From: Oasisia sp. SBJ-2009
Lineage: Eukaryota; Annelida; Polychaeta; Sabellida; Siboglinidae
Reading direction: 5' to 3'
Length of the DNA: 64,000 bases
Assembly (NCBI GenBank): GCA_964017155.1
Contig: OZ024867.1
Location: 15,155,500 to 15,219,499 of the forward strand
The position numbers were made by a program, and so were the translations under genes. Positions 40,660-52,432 of this stretch are shown here, piece by piece. Every line of letters starts with the position of its first letter. Position 1 is the stretch's first letter. The notes below the pieces were generated by a model, which did not search any database, was not told the origin of the DNA, and saw nothing but the letters and a program-made list of their open reading frames with translations.

Positions 40660-43600
40660 AGACTTGATGTGTAAGACTTGATGTGTAAGACTTGGTGAGT
40701 AAGACTTGGTGTGTAAGACTTGGTGTGTAAGACATGGTGTGTTATACTTGATGTGTAAGATTTGATGTGTAAGACAGGGTGTGAAAGACATGGTGTGTAA
40801 GACTTGGTGTGTAAGACATGGTGTGTAAGACTTGGTGTGTAAGACATGGTGTGTAAAACTTGGTGTGTAAGACATGGTGTGTAAGACATGGTGTGTAAGA
40901 CTTGGTGTGTAACACATGGTGTGTAAGACTTGGTGTGTAAGACATGGTGTGTAGGACATGGTGTGTAGGACATGGTGTGTAAGACTTGGTGTGTAAAACT
41001 TGGTGTGTAAGACATGGTGTGTAAGACCTGGTGTGTAAGACATGGTGTGTAAGACCTGGTGTGTAAGACATGGTGTGTAAGACTTGGTGTGTAAGACATG
41101 GTGGGTAAGACTTGGTGTGTAAGACATGGTGTGTAAGACTTGGTGTGTAAGATATGGTGTGTAATACTTGATATGTAAGACTTGGTGTGTAAGACATGGT
41201 GTGTAAGACTTGGTGTGTAAGACATGGTGTGTAAGACATGGTGTATAAGACCTGGTGTTTAACACATGGTGTGTAAGACTTGGTGTGTAAGATATGGTGT
41301 GTTGGACATGGTGTATACGACATGGTGTGTAAGACTTGGTGTGTAAAACTTGGTGTGTAAGACATGGTGTGTAAGACCTCGTGTGTAAGACATGGTGTGT
41401 ACGACATGGTGTGAAAGACTTGGTGTGTAAGACTCGGTGTGTAAGATTTGGTGTGTAAGACATGGTGTGTAAGACTTGGTGTGAAAGACTTGGTGTGTAA
41501 GACTTGATGTGTAAGACTTGGTGTGTAAGACTTGGTGTGTAAGACACGGTGTGTAATACTTGATGTGTAAGACTTGATGTGTAAGACTTGATGTGTAAGA
41601 CTTGGTGTGTAAGACTTGATGTGTAAGACTTGGTGTGAAACACTTGATGTGTAAGACTTGATGTGTAAGACTTGATGTGTAAGACTTGGTGAGTAAGACT
41701 TGGTGTGTAAGACTTGGTGTGTAAGACATGGTGTGTTATACTTGATGTGTAAGATTTGATGTGTAAGACAGGGTGTGAAAGACATGGTGTGTAAGACTTG
41801 GTGTGTAAGACATGGTGTGTAAGACTTGGTGTGTAAGACATGGTGTGTAAGACTTGGTGTGTAAGACATGGTGTGTAAGACATGGTGTGTAAGACTTGGT
41901 GTGTAACACATGGTGTGTAAGACTTGGTGTGTAAGACATGGTGTGTAGGACATGGTGTGTAGGACATGGTGTGTAAGACTTGGTGTGTAAAACTTGGTGT
42001 GTAAGACATGGTGTGTAAGACCTGGTGTGTAAGACATGGTGTGTAAGACCTTGTGTGTAAGACATGGTGTGTAAGACTTGGTGTGTAAGACATGGTGTGT
42101 AAGACTTGGTGTATAAGACATGGTGTGTAAGACTTGGTGTGTAAGATATGGTGTATAATACTTGATATGTAAGACTTGGTGTGTAAGACATGGTGTGTAA
42201 GACATGGTATGTAAGACATGGTGTGTTGGACGTGGTGTATACGACATGGTGTGTAAGACTTGGTGTGTAAAACTTGGTGTGTAAGACATGGTGTGTAAGA
42301 CCTGGTGTGTAAGACATGGTGTGTACGACATGGTGTGTAAGACTTGGTGTGTAAGACTCGGTGTGTAAGACTTGGTGTGTAAGACATGGTGTGTAAGACT
42401 TGGTGTGAAAGACTTGGTGTGTAAGACTTGATGTGTATGACTTGGTGTGTAAGACTTGATGTGTAAGACTTGGTGTGTAAGACTTGATGTGTAAGACTTG
42501 GTGTGAAACACTTGATGTGTAAGACTTGATGTGTAAGACTTGACGTGTAAGACTTGGTGAGTAAGACTTGGTGTGTAAGACTTGGTGTGTAAGACATGGT
42601 GTGTTATACTTGATGTGTACGATTTGATGTGTAAGACAGGGTGTGAAAGACATGGTGTGTAAGACTTGGTGAGTAAGACTTGGTGCGTAAGACATGGTGT
42701 GTAAGACTTGGTGTGTAAGACATGGTGTGTAAGACATGGTGTGTAAGACTTGGTGTGTAAAACATGGTGTGTAAGACTTGGTGTGTAAGACATGGTGTGT
42801 AATACTTGATATGTAAGATTTGATGTGTAAGACATGGTGTGTAAGACATGGTGTGTAAGACTTGGTGTGTAAGACATGGTGTGTAAGACTTGGTGTGTAA
42901 GACATGGTGTGTAAGACTTGGTGTGTAAGACATGGTGTGTAAGACTTGGTGTGTAATACTTGATATGTAAGATTTGATGTGTAAGACATGGTGTGTAAGA
43001 CATGGTGTGTAAGACTTGGTGTGTAAGACATGGTGTGTAAGACTTGGTGTGTAAGACATGGTGTGTAAGACATGGTGTATAAGACCTGGTGTGTAACACA
43101 TGGTGTGTAAGACTTGGTGTGTAAGACATGGTGTGTTGGACATGGTGTATACGACATGGTGTGTAAGACTTGGTGTGTAAAACTTGGTGTGTAAGACATG
43201 GTGTGTAAGACCTGGTGTGTAAGACATGGTGTGTACGACATGGTGTGTAAGACTTGGTGTGTTAGACTCGGTGTGTAAGACTTGGTGTGTAAGACATGGT
43301 GTGTAAGACTTGGTGTGAAAGACTTGGTGTGTAAGACTTGATGTGTAAGACTTGATGTGTAAGACTTGGTGAGTAAGACTTGGTGTGTAAGACTTGGTGT
43401 GTAAGACATGGTGTGTTATACTTGATGTGTAAGATTTGATGTGTAAGACAGGGTGTGAAAGACATGGTGTGTAAGACTTGGTGTGTAAGACATGGTGTGT
43501 AAGACTTGGTGTGTAAGACATGGTGTGTAAAACTTGGTGTGTAAGACATGGTGTGTAAGACATGGTGTGTAAGACTTGGTGTGTAACACATGGTGTGTAA

Positions 43601-46080
43601 GACTTGGTGTGTAAGACATGGTGTGTAGGACATGGTGTGTAGGACATGGTGTGTAAGACTTGGTGTGTAAAACTTGGTGTGTAAGACATGGTGTGTAAGA
43701 CCTGGTGTGTAAGACATGGTGTGTAAGACCTGGTGTGTAAGACATGGTGTGTAAGACTTGGTGTGTAAGACATGGTGGGTAAGACTTGGTGTGTAAGACA
43801 TGGTGTGTAAGACTTGGTGTGTAAGATATGGTGTGTAATACTTGATATGTAAGACTTGGTGTGTAAGACATGGTGTGTAAGACTTGGTGTGTAAGACATG
43901 GTGTGTAAGACATGGTGTATAAGACCTGGTGTTTAACACATGGTGTGTAAGACTTGGTGTGTAAGATATGGTGTGTTGGACATGGTGTATACGACATGGT
44001 GTGTAAGACTTGGTGTGTAAAACTTGGTGTGTAAGACATGGTGTGTAAGACCTCGTGTGTAAGACATGGTGTGTACGACATGGTGTGAAAGACTTGGTGT
44101 GTAAGACTCGGTGTGTAAGATTTGGTGTGTAAGACATGGTGTGTAAGACTTGGTGTGAAAGACTTGGTGTGTAAGACTTGATGTGTAAGACTTGGTGTGT
44201 AAGACTTGGTGTGTAAGACACGGTGTGTAATACTTGATGTGTAAGACTTGATGTGTAAGACTTGATGTGTAAGACTTGGTGTGTAAGACTTGATGTGTAA
44301 GACTTGGTGTGAAACACTTGATGTGTAAGACTTGATGTGTAAGACTTGATGTGTAAGACTTGGTGAGTAAGACTTGGTGTGTAAGACTTGGTGTGTAAGA
44401 CATGGTGTGTTATACTTGATGTGTAAGATTTGATGTGTAAGACAGGGTGTGAAAGACATGGTGTGTAAGACTTGGTGTGTAAGACATGGTGTGTAAGACT
44501 TGGTGTGTAAGACATGGTGTGTAAGACTTGGTGTGTAAGACATGGTGTGTAAGACATGGTGTGTAAGACTTGGTGTGTAACACATGGTGTGTTAGACTTG
44601 GTGTGTAAGACATGGTGTGTAGGACATGGTGTGTAGGACATGGTGTGTAAGACTTGGTGTGTAAAACTTGGTGTGTAAGACATGGTGTGTAAGACCTGGT
44701 GTGTAAGACATGGTGTGTAAGACCTGGTGTGTAAGACATGGTGTGTAAGACTTGGTGTGTAAGACATGGTGTGTAAGACTTGGTGTTTAAGACATGGTGT
44801 GTAAGACTTGGTGTGTAAGATATGGTGTATAATACTTGATATGTAAGACTTGGTGTGTAAGACATGGTGTGTAAGACATGGTATGTAAGACATGGTGTGT
44901 TGGACGTGGTGTATACGACATGGTGTGTAAGACTTGGTGTGTAAAACTTGGTGTGTAAGACATGGTGTGTAAGACCTGGTGTGTAAGACATGGTGTGTAC
45001 GACATGGTGTGTAAGACTTGGTGTGTAAGACTCGGTGTGTAAGACTTGGTGTGTAAGACATGGTGTGTAAGACTTGGTGTGAAAGACTTGGTGTGTAAGA
45101 CTTGATGTGTATGACTTGGTGTGTAAGACTTGGTGTGAAAGACATGGTGTGTAATACTTGATGTGTAAGACTTGATGTGTAAGACTTGATGTGTAAGACT
45201 TGGTGTGTAAGACTTGATGTGTAAGACTTGGTGTGAAACACTTGATGTGTAAGACTTGATGTGTAAGACTTGACGTGTAAGACTTGGTGAGTAAGACTTG
45301 GTGTGTAAGACTTGGTGTGTAAGACATGGTGTGTTATACTTGATGTGTACGATTTGATGTGTAAGACAGGGTGTGAAAGACATGGTGTGTAAGACTTGGT
45401 GAGTAAGACTTGGTGCGTAAGACATGGTGTTTAAGACTTGGTGTGTAAGACATGGTGTGTAAGACATGGTGTGTAAGACTTGGTGTGTAAAACATGGTGT
45501 GTAAGACTTGGTGTGTAAGACATGGTGTGTAATACTTGATATGTAAGATTTGATGTGTAAGACATGGTGTGTAAGACATGGTGTGTAAGACTTGGTGTGT
45601 AAGACATGGTGTGTAAGACTTGGTGTGTAAGACATGGTGTGTAAGACTTGGTGTGTAAGACATGGTGTGTAAGACTTGGTGTGTAATACTTGATATGTAA
45701 GATTTTATGTGTAAGACATGGTGTGAAAGACATGGTGTGTAAGACTTGGTGTGTAAGACATGGTGTGTAAGACTTGGTGTGTAAGACATGGTGTGTAAGA
45801 CATGGTGTATAAGACCTGGTGTGTAACACATGGTGTGTAAGACTTGGTGTGTAAGACATGGTGTGTTGGACATGGTGTATACGACATGGTGTGTAAGACT
45901 TGGTGTGTAAAACTTGGTGTGTAAGACATGGTGTGTAAGACCTGGTGTGTAAGACATGGTGTGTACGACATGGTGTGTAAGACTTGGTGTGTTAGACTCG
46001 GTGTGTAAGACTTGGTGTGTAAGACATGGTGTGTAAGACTTGGTGTGAAAGACTTGGTGTGTAAGACTTGATGTGTAAGA
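40660..46080 (+). repeat. About 2.7-kb higher-order repeat, two copies
   Basis: Landmarks from 40660 recur from 43334 at an offset of 2,674 bp (191 units): TTATAC at 40742 and 43416, GGTGGGTAAG at 41102 and 43776, GTGAAAGACTTGG after TACGAC at 41411 and 44085. Beyond a four-unit (56-bp) insertion near 45120 the offset becomes 2,730 bp: TTATAC at 42604 and 45334, GTTAGACTCGG at 43261 and 45991. Rare units GACGTGG (42231, 44905), GGTATGTAAG and GTGCGTAAG accompany both copies. Confidence 0.86.
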
Positions 46081-46555
46081 CTTGGTGTGTAAGACTTGGT
46101 GTGTAAGACTTGATGTGTAAGACTTGGTGTGAAACACTTGATGTGTAAGACTTGATGTGTAAGACTTGATGTGTAAGACATGGTGTGTAAGACTTGGTGT
46201 GTTAGACTCGGTGTGTAAGACTTGGTGTGTAAGACATGGTGTGTAAGACTTGGTGTGAAAGACTTGATGTGTAAGACTTGATGTGTAAGACTTGATGTGT
46301 AAGACTTGGTGAGTAAGAATTGGTGTGTAAGACTTGGTGTGTAAGACATGGTGTATTATACTTGATGTGTAAGATTTGATGTGTAAGACAGGGTGTGAAA
46401 GACATGGTGTGTAAGACTTGGTGTGTAAGACATGGTGTGTAAGACTTGGTGTGTAAGACATGGTGTGTAAGACTTGGTGTGTAAGACATGGTGTGTAAGA
46501 CATGGTGTGTAAGACTTGGTGTGTAACACATGGTGTGTAAGACTTGGTGTGTAAG
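46081..46555 (+). repeat. 210-bp local duplication and ordinary satellite
   Basis: GTTAGACTCGG with its flanks at 45991 recurs at 46201, an offset of 210 bp (15 units). The same doublet occurs in the third super-repeat copy at 62441 and 62651. ATTATAC at 46355 and ordinary units follow. Confidence 0.8.
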
Positions 46556-46987
46556 ACATGTTGTGTGTGTGTAAGACATGGTGTGTAAGACTTGGTGTGT
46601 AAGACTTGTTGTGTAAGACTTGGTGTGAAAGACTTGATGTGTAAGACATGGTGTGTAAGATTTGGTGTGTAAGACATGGTGTGTAAGATTTGGTGTGTAA
46701 GACATGGTGTGTAAGACATGGTGTGTAAGACTTGGTGTGTAACACATGGTGTGTAAGACTTGGTGTGTAAGACATGGTGTGTGTGTGTAAGACATGGTGT
46801 GTAAGACTTGGTGTGTAAGACTTGTTGTGTAAGACTTGGTGTGAAAGACTTGATGTGTAAGACATGGTGTGTAAGATTTGGTGTGTAAGACATTGTGTGT
46901 AAGATTTGGTGTGTAAGACTCGGTGTGTAAGACATGGTGTGTAAGACTTGGTGTGTAAGACATGGTGTGTAAGACCTGGTGTGTAAG
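46556..46987 (+). repeat. 216-bp tandem duplication with 20-bp GT-expanded units
   Basis: Units at about 46556 and 46772 are 20 bp long because the GTGTG part is expanded by three GT steps. They begin two copies of a 216-bp block (15 units plus 6 bp) that share ACTTGTTGTG, GTGAAAG and GATTTGG units. The first expanded unit also has TTG for GG TG (ATGTTGTG). The same pair occurs at 63006 and 63222, 16,450 bp downstream. Confidence 0.88.
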
Positions 46988-49900
46988 ACATGGTGTGTAT
47001 GACCTGGTGTGTAAGACTTGGTGTGTAAGATTTGATGTGTAAGACTTGATGTGTAAGACTTGGTGTGTAAGAACTGGTGTGTAAGACTTGGTGTGTAAGA
47101 CTTGATGTGTACGACATGGTGTGTAAGACCTGGTGTGTAAGACATGGTGTGTAAGACCTGGTGTGTAAGACATGGTGTGTAAGACTTGGTGTGAAAGACT
47201 TGATGTGTAAGACATGGGGTGTAAGACTTGGTGTGTAAGACATGGTGTGTAAGACTTGGTGTGTAAGACTCGGTGTGTAAGACATGGTGTGTAAGACTTG
47301 GTGTGTAAGACATGGTGTGTATGACCTGGTGTGTAAGACATGGTGTGTAAGACCTGGTGTGTAAGACTTGGTGTGTAAGACTTGATGTGTAAGACTTGAT
47401 GTGTAAGACTTGGTGTGTAAGACCTGGTGTGTAAGACTTGGTGTGTAAGACTTGATGTGTACGACATGGTGTGTAAGACTTGACGTGTAAGACTTGATGT
47501 GTAAGACTTGATGTGTAAGACTTGATGTGTAAGACTTGATGTGTAAGACCTGGTGTGTAAGACTTGGTGTGTAAGACATGGTGTGTAATACTTGATGTGT
47601 AAGATTTGATGTGTAAGACATGGTGTGTAAGACATGGTGTGTAAGACATGGTGTGTAAAACTTGGTGTGTAAGACATGGTGTGTAAGACATAGTGTGTAA
47701 GACCTGGTGTGTAAGACATGGTGTGTAAGACTTGATGTGTAAGATTTGGTGTGTAAGACATGGTGTGTAAGACATGGTGTGTAAGACTTGGTGTGAAAGA
47801 CTTGATGTGTAAGACTTGATGTGTAAGACTTGGTGTGAAAGACTTGATGTGTAAGACTTGATGTGTAAGACTTTATGTGTAAGACTTGATGTGTAAGACT
47901 TGGTGTGAAAGACTTGATGTGTAAGACTTGATGTGTAAGATTTGATGTGTAAGACATGGTGTGTAAGACATGGTGTGTAAGCCATGGTGTGTAAGATTTG
48001 GTGTGTAAGATTTGGTGTGTAAGACATGGTGTGTAAGACATAGTGTGTAAGACCTGGTGTGTAAGACATGGTGTGTAAGACTTGATGTGTAAGATTTGGT
48101 GTGTAAGACATGGTGTGTAAGACATGGTGTGTAAGACATGGTGTGTAAGACTTGGTGTGTAAGACATGGTGTGTAAGACATAGTGTGTAAGACCTGGTGT
48201 GTAAGACATGGTGTGTAAGACTTGATGTGTAAGACTTGGTGTGTAAGACTTGATGTGTAAGACTTGATGTGTAAGACTTGGTGTGTAAGACCTGGTGTGT
48301 AAGACTTGGTGTGTAAGACTTGATGTGTACGACATGGTGTGTAAGATTTGATGTGTAAGACTTGATGTGTAAGACTTGGTGTGTAAGAACTGGTGTGTAA
48401 GACTTGGTGTGTAAGACTTGATGTGTACGACATGGTGTGTAAGACCTGGTGTGTAAGACATGGTGTGTAAGACCTGGTGTGTAAGACATGGTGTGTAAGA
48501 CTTGGTGTGAAAGACTTGATGTGTAAGACATGGGGTGTAAGACTTGGTGTGTAAGACATGGTGTGTAAGACTTGGTGTGTAAGACTCGGTGTGTAAGACA
48601 TGGTGTGTAAGACTTGGTGTGTAAGACATGGTGTGTATGACCTGGTGTGTAAGACATGGTGTGTAAGACCTGGTGTGTAAGACTTGGTGTGTAAGACTTG
48701 ATGTGTAAGACTTGATGTGTAAGACTTGGTGTGTAAGACCTGGTGTGTAAGACTTGGTGTGTAAGACTTGATGTGTACGACATGGTGTGTAAGACTTGAC
48801 GTGTAAGACTTGATGTGTAAGACTTGATGTGTAAGACTTGATGTGTAAGACTTGATGTGTAAGACCTGGTGTGTAAGACTTGGTGTGTAAGACATGGTGT
48901 GTAATACTTGATGTGTAAGATTTGATGTGTAAGACATGGTGTGTAAGACATGGTGTGTAAGACATGGTGTGTAAGACTTGGTGTGTAAGACATGGTGTGT
49001 AAGACATAGTGTGTAAGACCTGGTGTGTAAGACATGGTGTGTAAGACTTGATGTGTAAGATTTGGTGTGTAAGACATGGTGTGTAAGACATGGTGTGTAA
49101 GACTTGGTGTGAAAGACTTGATGTGTAAGACTTGATGTGTAAGATTTGATGTGTAAGACATGGTGTGTAAGACATGGTGTGTAAGCCATGGTGTGTAAGA
49201 TTTGGTGTGTAAGATTTGGTGTGTAAGACATGGTGTGTAAGACTTGATGTGTAAGATTTGATGTGTAAGACATGGTGTGTAAGACATGGTGTGTAAGCCA
49301 TGGTGTGTAAGATTTGGTGTGTAAGATTTGGTGTGTAAGACATGGTGTGTAAGACATAGTGTGTAAGACCTGGTGTGTAAGACATGGTGTGTAAGACTTG
49401 ATGTGTAAGATTTGGTGTGTAAGACATGGTGTGTAAGACATGGTGTGTAAGACATGGTGTGTAAGACTTGGTGTGTAAGACATGGTGTGTAAGACATAGT
49501 GTGTAAGACCTGGTGTGTAAGACATGGTGTGTAAGACTTGATGTGTAAGACTTGGTGTGTAAGACTTGATGTGTAAGACTTGATGTGTAAGACTTGGTGT
49601 GTAAGACCTGGTGTGTAAGACTTGGTGTGTAAGACATGGTGTGTAAGACTTGGTGTGTAAGACATGGTGTGTAAGACTTGGTGTGTAAGACTTTTTGTGT
49701 AAGACTTGGTGTGAAAGACTTGATGTGTAAGACATGGTGTGTAAGACATGGTGTGTAAGACTTGGTGTGTAAGACATGGTGTGTAAGACTTGGTGTGTAA
49801 GACTTGTTGTGTAAGACTTGGTGTGAAAGACTTGATGTGTAAGACATGGTGTGTAAGATTTGGTGTGTAAGACATGGTGTATAAGACTTGGTGTGTAAGA

Positions 49901-52432
49901 CTCGGTGTGTAAGACATGGTGTGTAAGACTTGGTGTGTAAGACATGGTGTGTAAGACCTGGTGTGTAAGACATGGTGTGTACGACATGGTGTGTAAGACT
50001 TGGTGTGTAAGACTTGATGTGTAAGACTTGATGTGTAAGACTTGGTGTGTAAGACCTGGTGTGTAAGACTTGGTGTGTAAGACTTGATGTGTACGACATG
50101 GTGTGTAAGACCTGGTGTCTAAGACATGGTGTGTAAGACCTGGTGTGTAAGACATGGTGTGTAAGACTTGGTGTGAAAGACTTGATGTGTAAGACATGGT
50201 GTGTAAGACTTGGTGTGTAAGACTTGATGTGTACGACATGGTGTGTAAGACCTGGTGTGTAGGACATGGTGTGTAAGACCTGGTGTGTAAGACATGGTGT
50301 GTAAGACTTGGTGTGAAAGACTTGATGTGTAAGACATGGTGTGTAAGACTTGGTGTGTAAGACATGGTGTGTAAGACTTGGTGTGTAAGACTCGGTGTGT
50401 AAGACATGGTGTGTAAGACTTGGTGTGTAAGACATGGTGTGTATGACCTGGTGTGTAAGACATGGTGTGTAAGACCTGGTGTGTAAGACTTGGTGTGTAA
50501 GACTTGATGTGTAAGACTTGATGTGTAAGACTTGGTGTGTAAGACCTGGTGTGTAAGACTTGGTGTGTAAGACTTGATGTGTACGACATGGTGTGTAAGA
50601 TTTGATGTGTAAGACTTGATGTGTAAGACTTGATGTGTAAGACTTGATGTGTAAGACTTGATGTGTAAGACTTGGTGTGTAAGACATGGTGTGTAAGACT
50701 TGGTGTGTAAGACATGGTGTGTAAGACTTGGTGTGTAAGACTTGTTGTGTAAGACTTGGTGTGAAAGACTTGATGTGTAAGACATGGTGTTTAAGATTTG
50801 GTGTGTAAGACATGGTGTGTAAGACTTGGTGTGTAAGACTCGGTGTGTAAGACATGGTGTGTAAGACTTGGTGTGTAAGACATGGTGTGTAAGACCTGGT
50901 GTGTAAGACATGGTGTGTATGACCTGGTGTGTAAGACTTGGTGTGTAAGACTTGATGTGTAAGACTTGATGTGTAAGACTTGGTGTGTAAGACCTGGTGT
51001 GTAAGACTTGGTGTGTAAGACTTGATGTGTACGACATGGTGTGTAAGACCTGGTGTGTAAGACATGGTGTGTAAGACTTGGTGTGAAAGACTTGATGTGT
51101 AAGACATGGTGTGTAAGACTTGGTGTGTAAGACATGGTGTGTAAGACCTGGTGTGTAAGACTTGATGTGTACGACATGGTGTGTAAGACCTGGTGTGTAA
51201 GACATGGTGTGTAAGACCTGGTGTGTAAGACATGGTGTGTAAGACTTGGTGTGAAAGACTTGATGTGTAAGACATGGTGTGTAAGACTTGGTGTGTAAGA
51301 CATGGTGTGTAAGACTTGGTGTGTAAGACTCGGTGTGTAAGACATGGTGTGTAAGACTTGGTGTGTAAGACATGGTGTGTATGACCTGGTGTGTAAGACA
51401 TGGTGTGTAAGACCTGGTGTGTAAGACTTGGTGAGTAAGACTTGATGTGTAAGACTTGATGTGTAAGACTTGGTGTGTAAGACCTGGTGTGTAAGACTTG
51501 GTGTGTAAGACTTGATGTGTACGACATGGTGTGTAAGACTTGATGTGTAAGACTTGATGTGTAAGACTTGATGGGTAAGACTTGATGTGTAAGACCTGGT
51601 GTGTAAGACTTGGTGTGTAAGACATGGTGTGTAATACTTGATGTGTAAGATTTGATGTGTAAGACATGGTGTGTAAGACATGGTGTGTAAGACATGGTGT
51701 GTAAGACTTGGTGTGTAAGACATGGTGTGTAAGACATAGTGTGTAAGACCTGGTGTGTAAGACATGGTGTGTAAGACTTGATGTGTAAGATTTGGTGTGT
51801 AAGACATGGTGTGTAAGACATGGTGTGTAAGACTTGGTGTGAAAGACTTGATGTGTAAGACTTGATGTGTAAGACTTGGTGTGAAAGACTTGATGTGTAA
51901 GACTTGATGTGTAAGACTTTATGTGTAAGACTTGATGTGTAAGACTTGGTGTGAAAGACTTGATGTGTAAGACTTGATGTGTAAGATTTGATGTGTAAGA
52001 CATGGTGTGTAAGACATGGTGTGTAAGCCATGGTGTGTAAGATTTGGTGTGTAAGACATGGTGTGTAAGACATAGTGTGTAAGACCTGGTGTGTAAGACA
52101 TGGTGTGTAAGACTTGATGTGTAAGATTTGGTGTGTAAGACATGGTGTGTAAGACATGGTGTGTAAGACATGGTGTGTAAGACTTGGTGTGTAAGACATG
52201 GTGTGTAAGACATAGTGTGTAAGACCTGGTGTGTAAGACATGGTGTGTAAGACTTGATGTGTAAGACTTGGTGTGAAAGCCTTGATGTGTAAGACTTGGT
52301 GTGTAAGACATGGTGTGTTAGACTTGATGTGTAAGACTTGGTGTGAAAGACTTGATGTTTAAGACTTGATGTGTAAGACATGGTGTGTAAGACTTGGTGT
52401 GTAAGACATGGTGTGTAAGACTTGGTGTGAAA
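46988..52432 (+). repeat. Distinct satellite subfamily with about 1.3-kb repeats
   Basis: This stretch lacks the common TTATAC and ACAGGGTGTGAAAG landmarks almost completely and is rich in ACATAGTG followed by ACCTGG, AAGCCATGG, TACGACATGG and long TTGATG runs. Segment 47026-47825 recurs at 48342-49141 (1,316 bp, 94 units): GAACTGG at 47071 and 48387, ATGGGGTG at 47215 and 48531, GACGTG at 47482 and 48798. An eight-unit (112-bp) tandem copy is at 49141 and 49253. ACTTTATG at 47870 recurs at 51916 (4,046 bp, 289 units), and ACTCGG at 50390 recurs at 51328 (938 bp, 67 units). Confidence 0.85.

Noticed and set aside
46356..52241. Minus-strand open frame of 1,961 codons (and others of 1,000-1,626 codons)
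   Set aside because: It is only the 14-residue cycle of the satellite read in one of three equally open frames. There is no non-repeat domain, signal peptide, intron or promoter context, and the start and stop are set by single variant units.
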